5,739 nt of DNA from Clostridiaceae bacterium (GTDB taxonomy: Bacteria > Bacillota_A > Clostridia > Acetivibrionales > Acetivibrionaceae). Both the position numbers and the translations under genes were made by a program. The stretch is from the NCBI GenBank assembly GCA_012513545.1, contig JAAZCB010000992.1:1-5739 (forward strand). The letters are read 5' to 3'. Positions within the stretch are counted from its first letter, which is position 1. Every line of letters begins with the position of its first letter. Below the pieces are notes generated by a model. The model worked only from the letters and a program-made list of their open reading frames with translations. It was not told the DNA's origin and did no database searches. This document shows, in pieces, positions 5,580-5,739 of this stretch.

Positions 5580-5582
5580 AAT

Positions 5583-5739
5583 ATGAAAGCACCAATTAAT
5601 TGGCTTAAAGATTATGTTGATATAAATGTATCTTCGAAGGAATTTGCAGATGCAATGACAATGTCCGGCTCAAAGGTTGAGGCGTTGGAGGTGCAGGGCA
5701 GTGAAATAATTAACGTAGTTGTAGGAAAAATATTAACCC
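5583..5739 (+). CDS. pheT: Phenylalanyl-tRNA synthetase beta subunit, N-terminus (cut by window end)
   Basis: PheT is the large subunit partnering PheS, carrying editing and tRNA-anticodon recognition domains. The first 52 residues, from MKAPINWLKDYVD through EFADAMTMSGSKVEALE to VVVGKILT, are the typical PheT start. They show the short N-terminal helix, the helix leading to SGSKVE, and entry to the OB-fold tRNA-binding domain. The frame runs off the right edge; full proteins are about 800 residues. ATG 5583 is set by AAAGGAG (5565-5571), 11 bases upstream. It is co-transcribed with pheS under the T-box. Confidence 0.95.
   Translation, partial: MKAPINWLKDYVDINVSSKEFADAMTMSGSKVEALEVQGSEIINVVVGKILT

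Noticed and set aside
1..5739. CRISPR array, tRNA or rRNA gene, intact insertion sequence, phage or defence genes
   Set aside because: No regularly spaced direct repeats, cloverleaf, rRNA-like sequence, transposase or defence motif was seen on either strand.

Overview
The window looks like chromosomal DNA from a low-GC, cellulolytic or otherwise saccharolytic clostridium (Acetivibrio / Ruminiclostridium type). The evidence is AT-rich spacers, AGGAGG-type ribosome sites, a T-box in front of pheST, remnants of plant-polysaccharide hydrolases, and a GH1 beta-glucosidase that, from memory, closely resembles BglA of Clostridium thermocellum. Assignments come from reading motifs; no database search was run.

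Left part (1-1102): the 3' end of a GH95 family (alpha-L-fucosidase-like) gene enters from the left edge. Its last codons run, in a different frame, into the orphan C-terminus of a GH5 cellulase-type enzyme (442-669). The GH5 piece has no start and none of its N-terminal catalytic parts, so this is probably a deletion scar between two glycosidase genes. A 10-bp hairpin sits exactly on the join. A 433-bp AT-rich spacer follows. It holds a plausible minus-strand promoter, a strong Shine-Dalgarno site and a 14-codon reading frame pointing back into the scar, plus AT-rich palindromic structure.

Middle (1103-2827): a 64-residue conserved-looking small protein on the plus strand converges on a GH1 beta-glucosidase gene on the minus strand. 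The junction between them carries a 16-bp inverted repeat (15 of 16 matching) around a terminator-like hairpin.

Right part (2854-5739): divergent from the beta-glucosidase is a class I PLP aminotransferase of the LL-diaminopimelate aminotransferase type (dapL; lysine and peptidoglycan precursor synthesis). Next come a promoter, a complete tRNA-Phe-sensing T-box leader (specifier UUC, acceptor-binding UGGU, intrinsic terminator), then pheS and the start of pheT. pheS and pheT together encode phenylalanyl-tRNA synthetase.

Functionally, the left half belongs to plant-sugar breakdown: GH95 and GH5 outside or on the cell, GH1 in the cytoplasm. The right half is housekeeping amino-acid and translation metabolism. 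I see no CRISPR array, tRNA, rRNA or intact insertion sequence, and no clearly new system. The least explained features are the GH95/GH5 scar with its hairpin, the minus-strand micro-ORF unit and the 125-bp inverted-repeat element.
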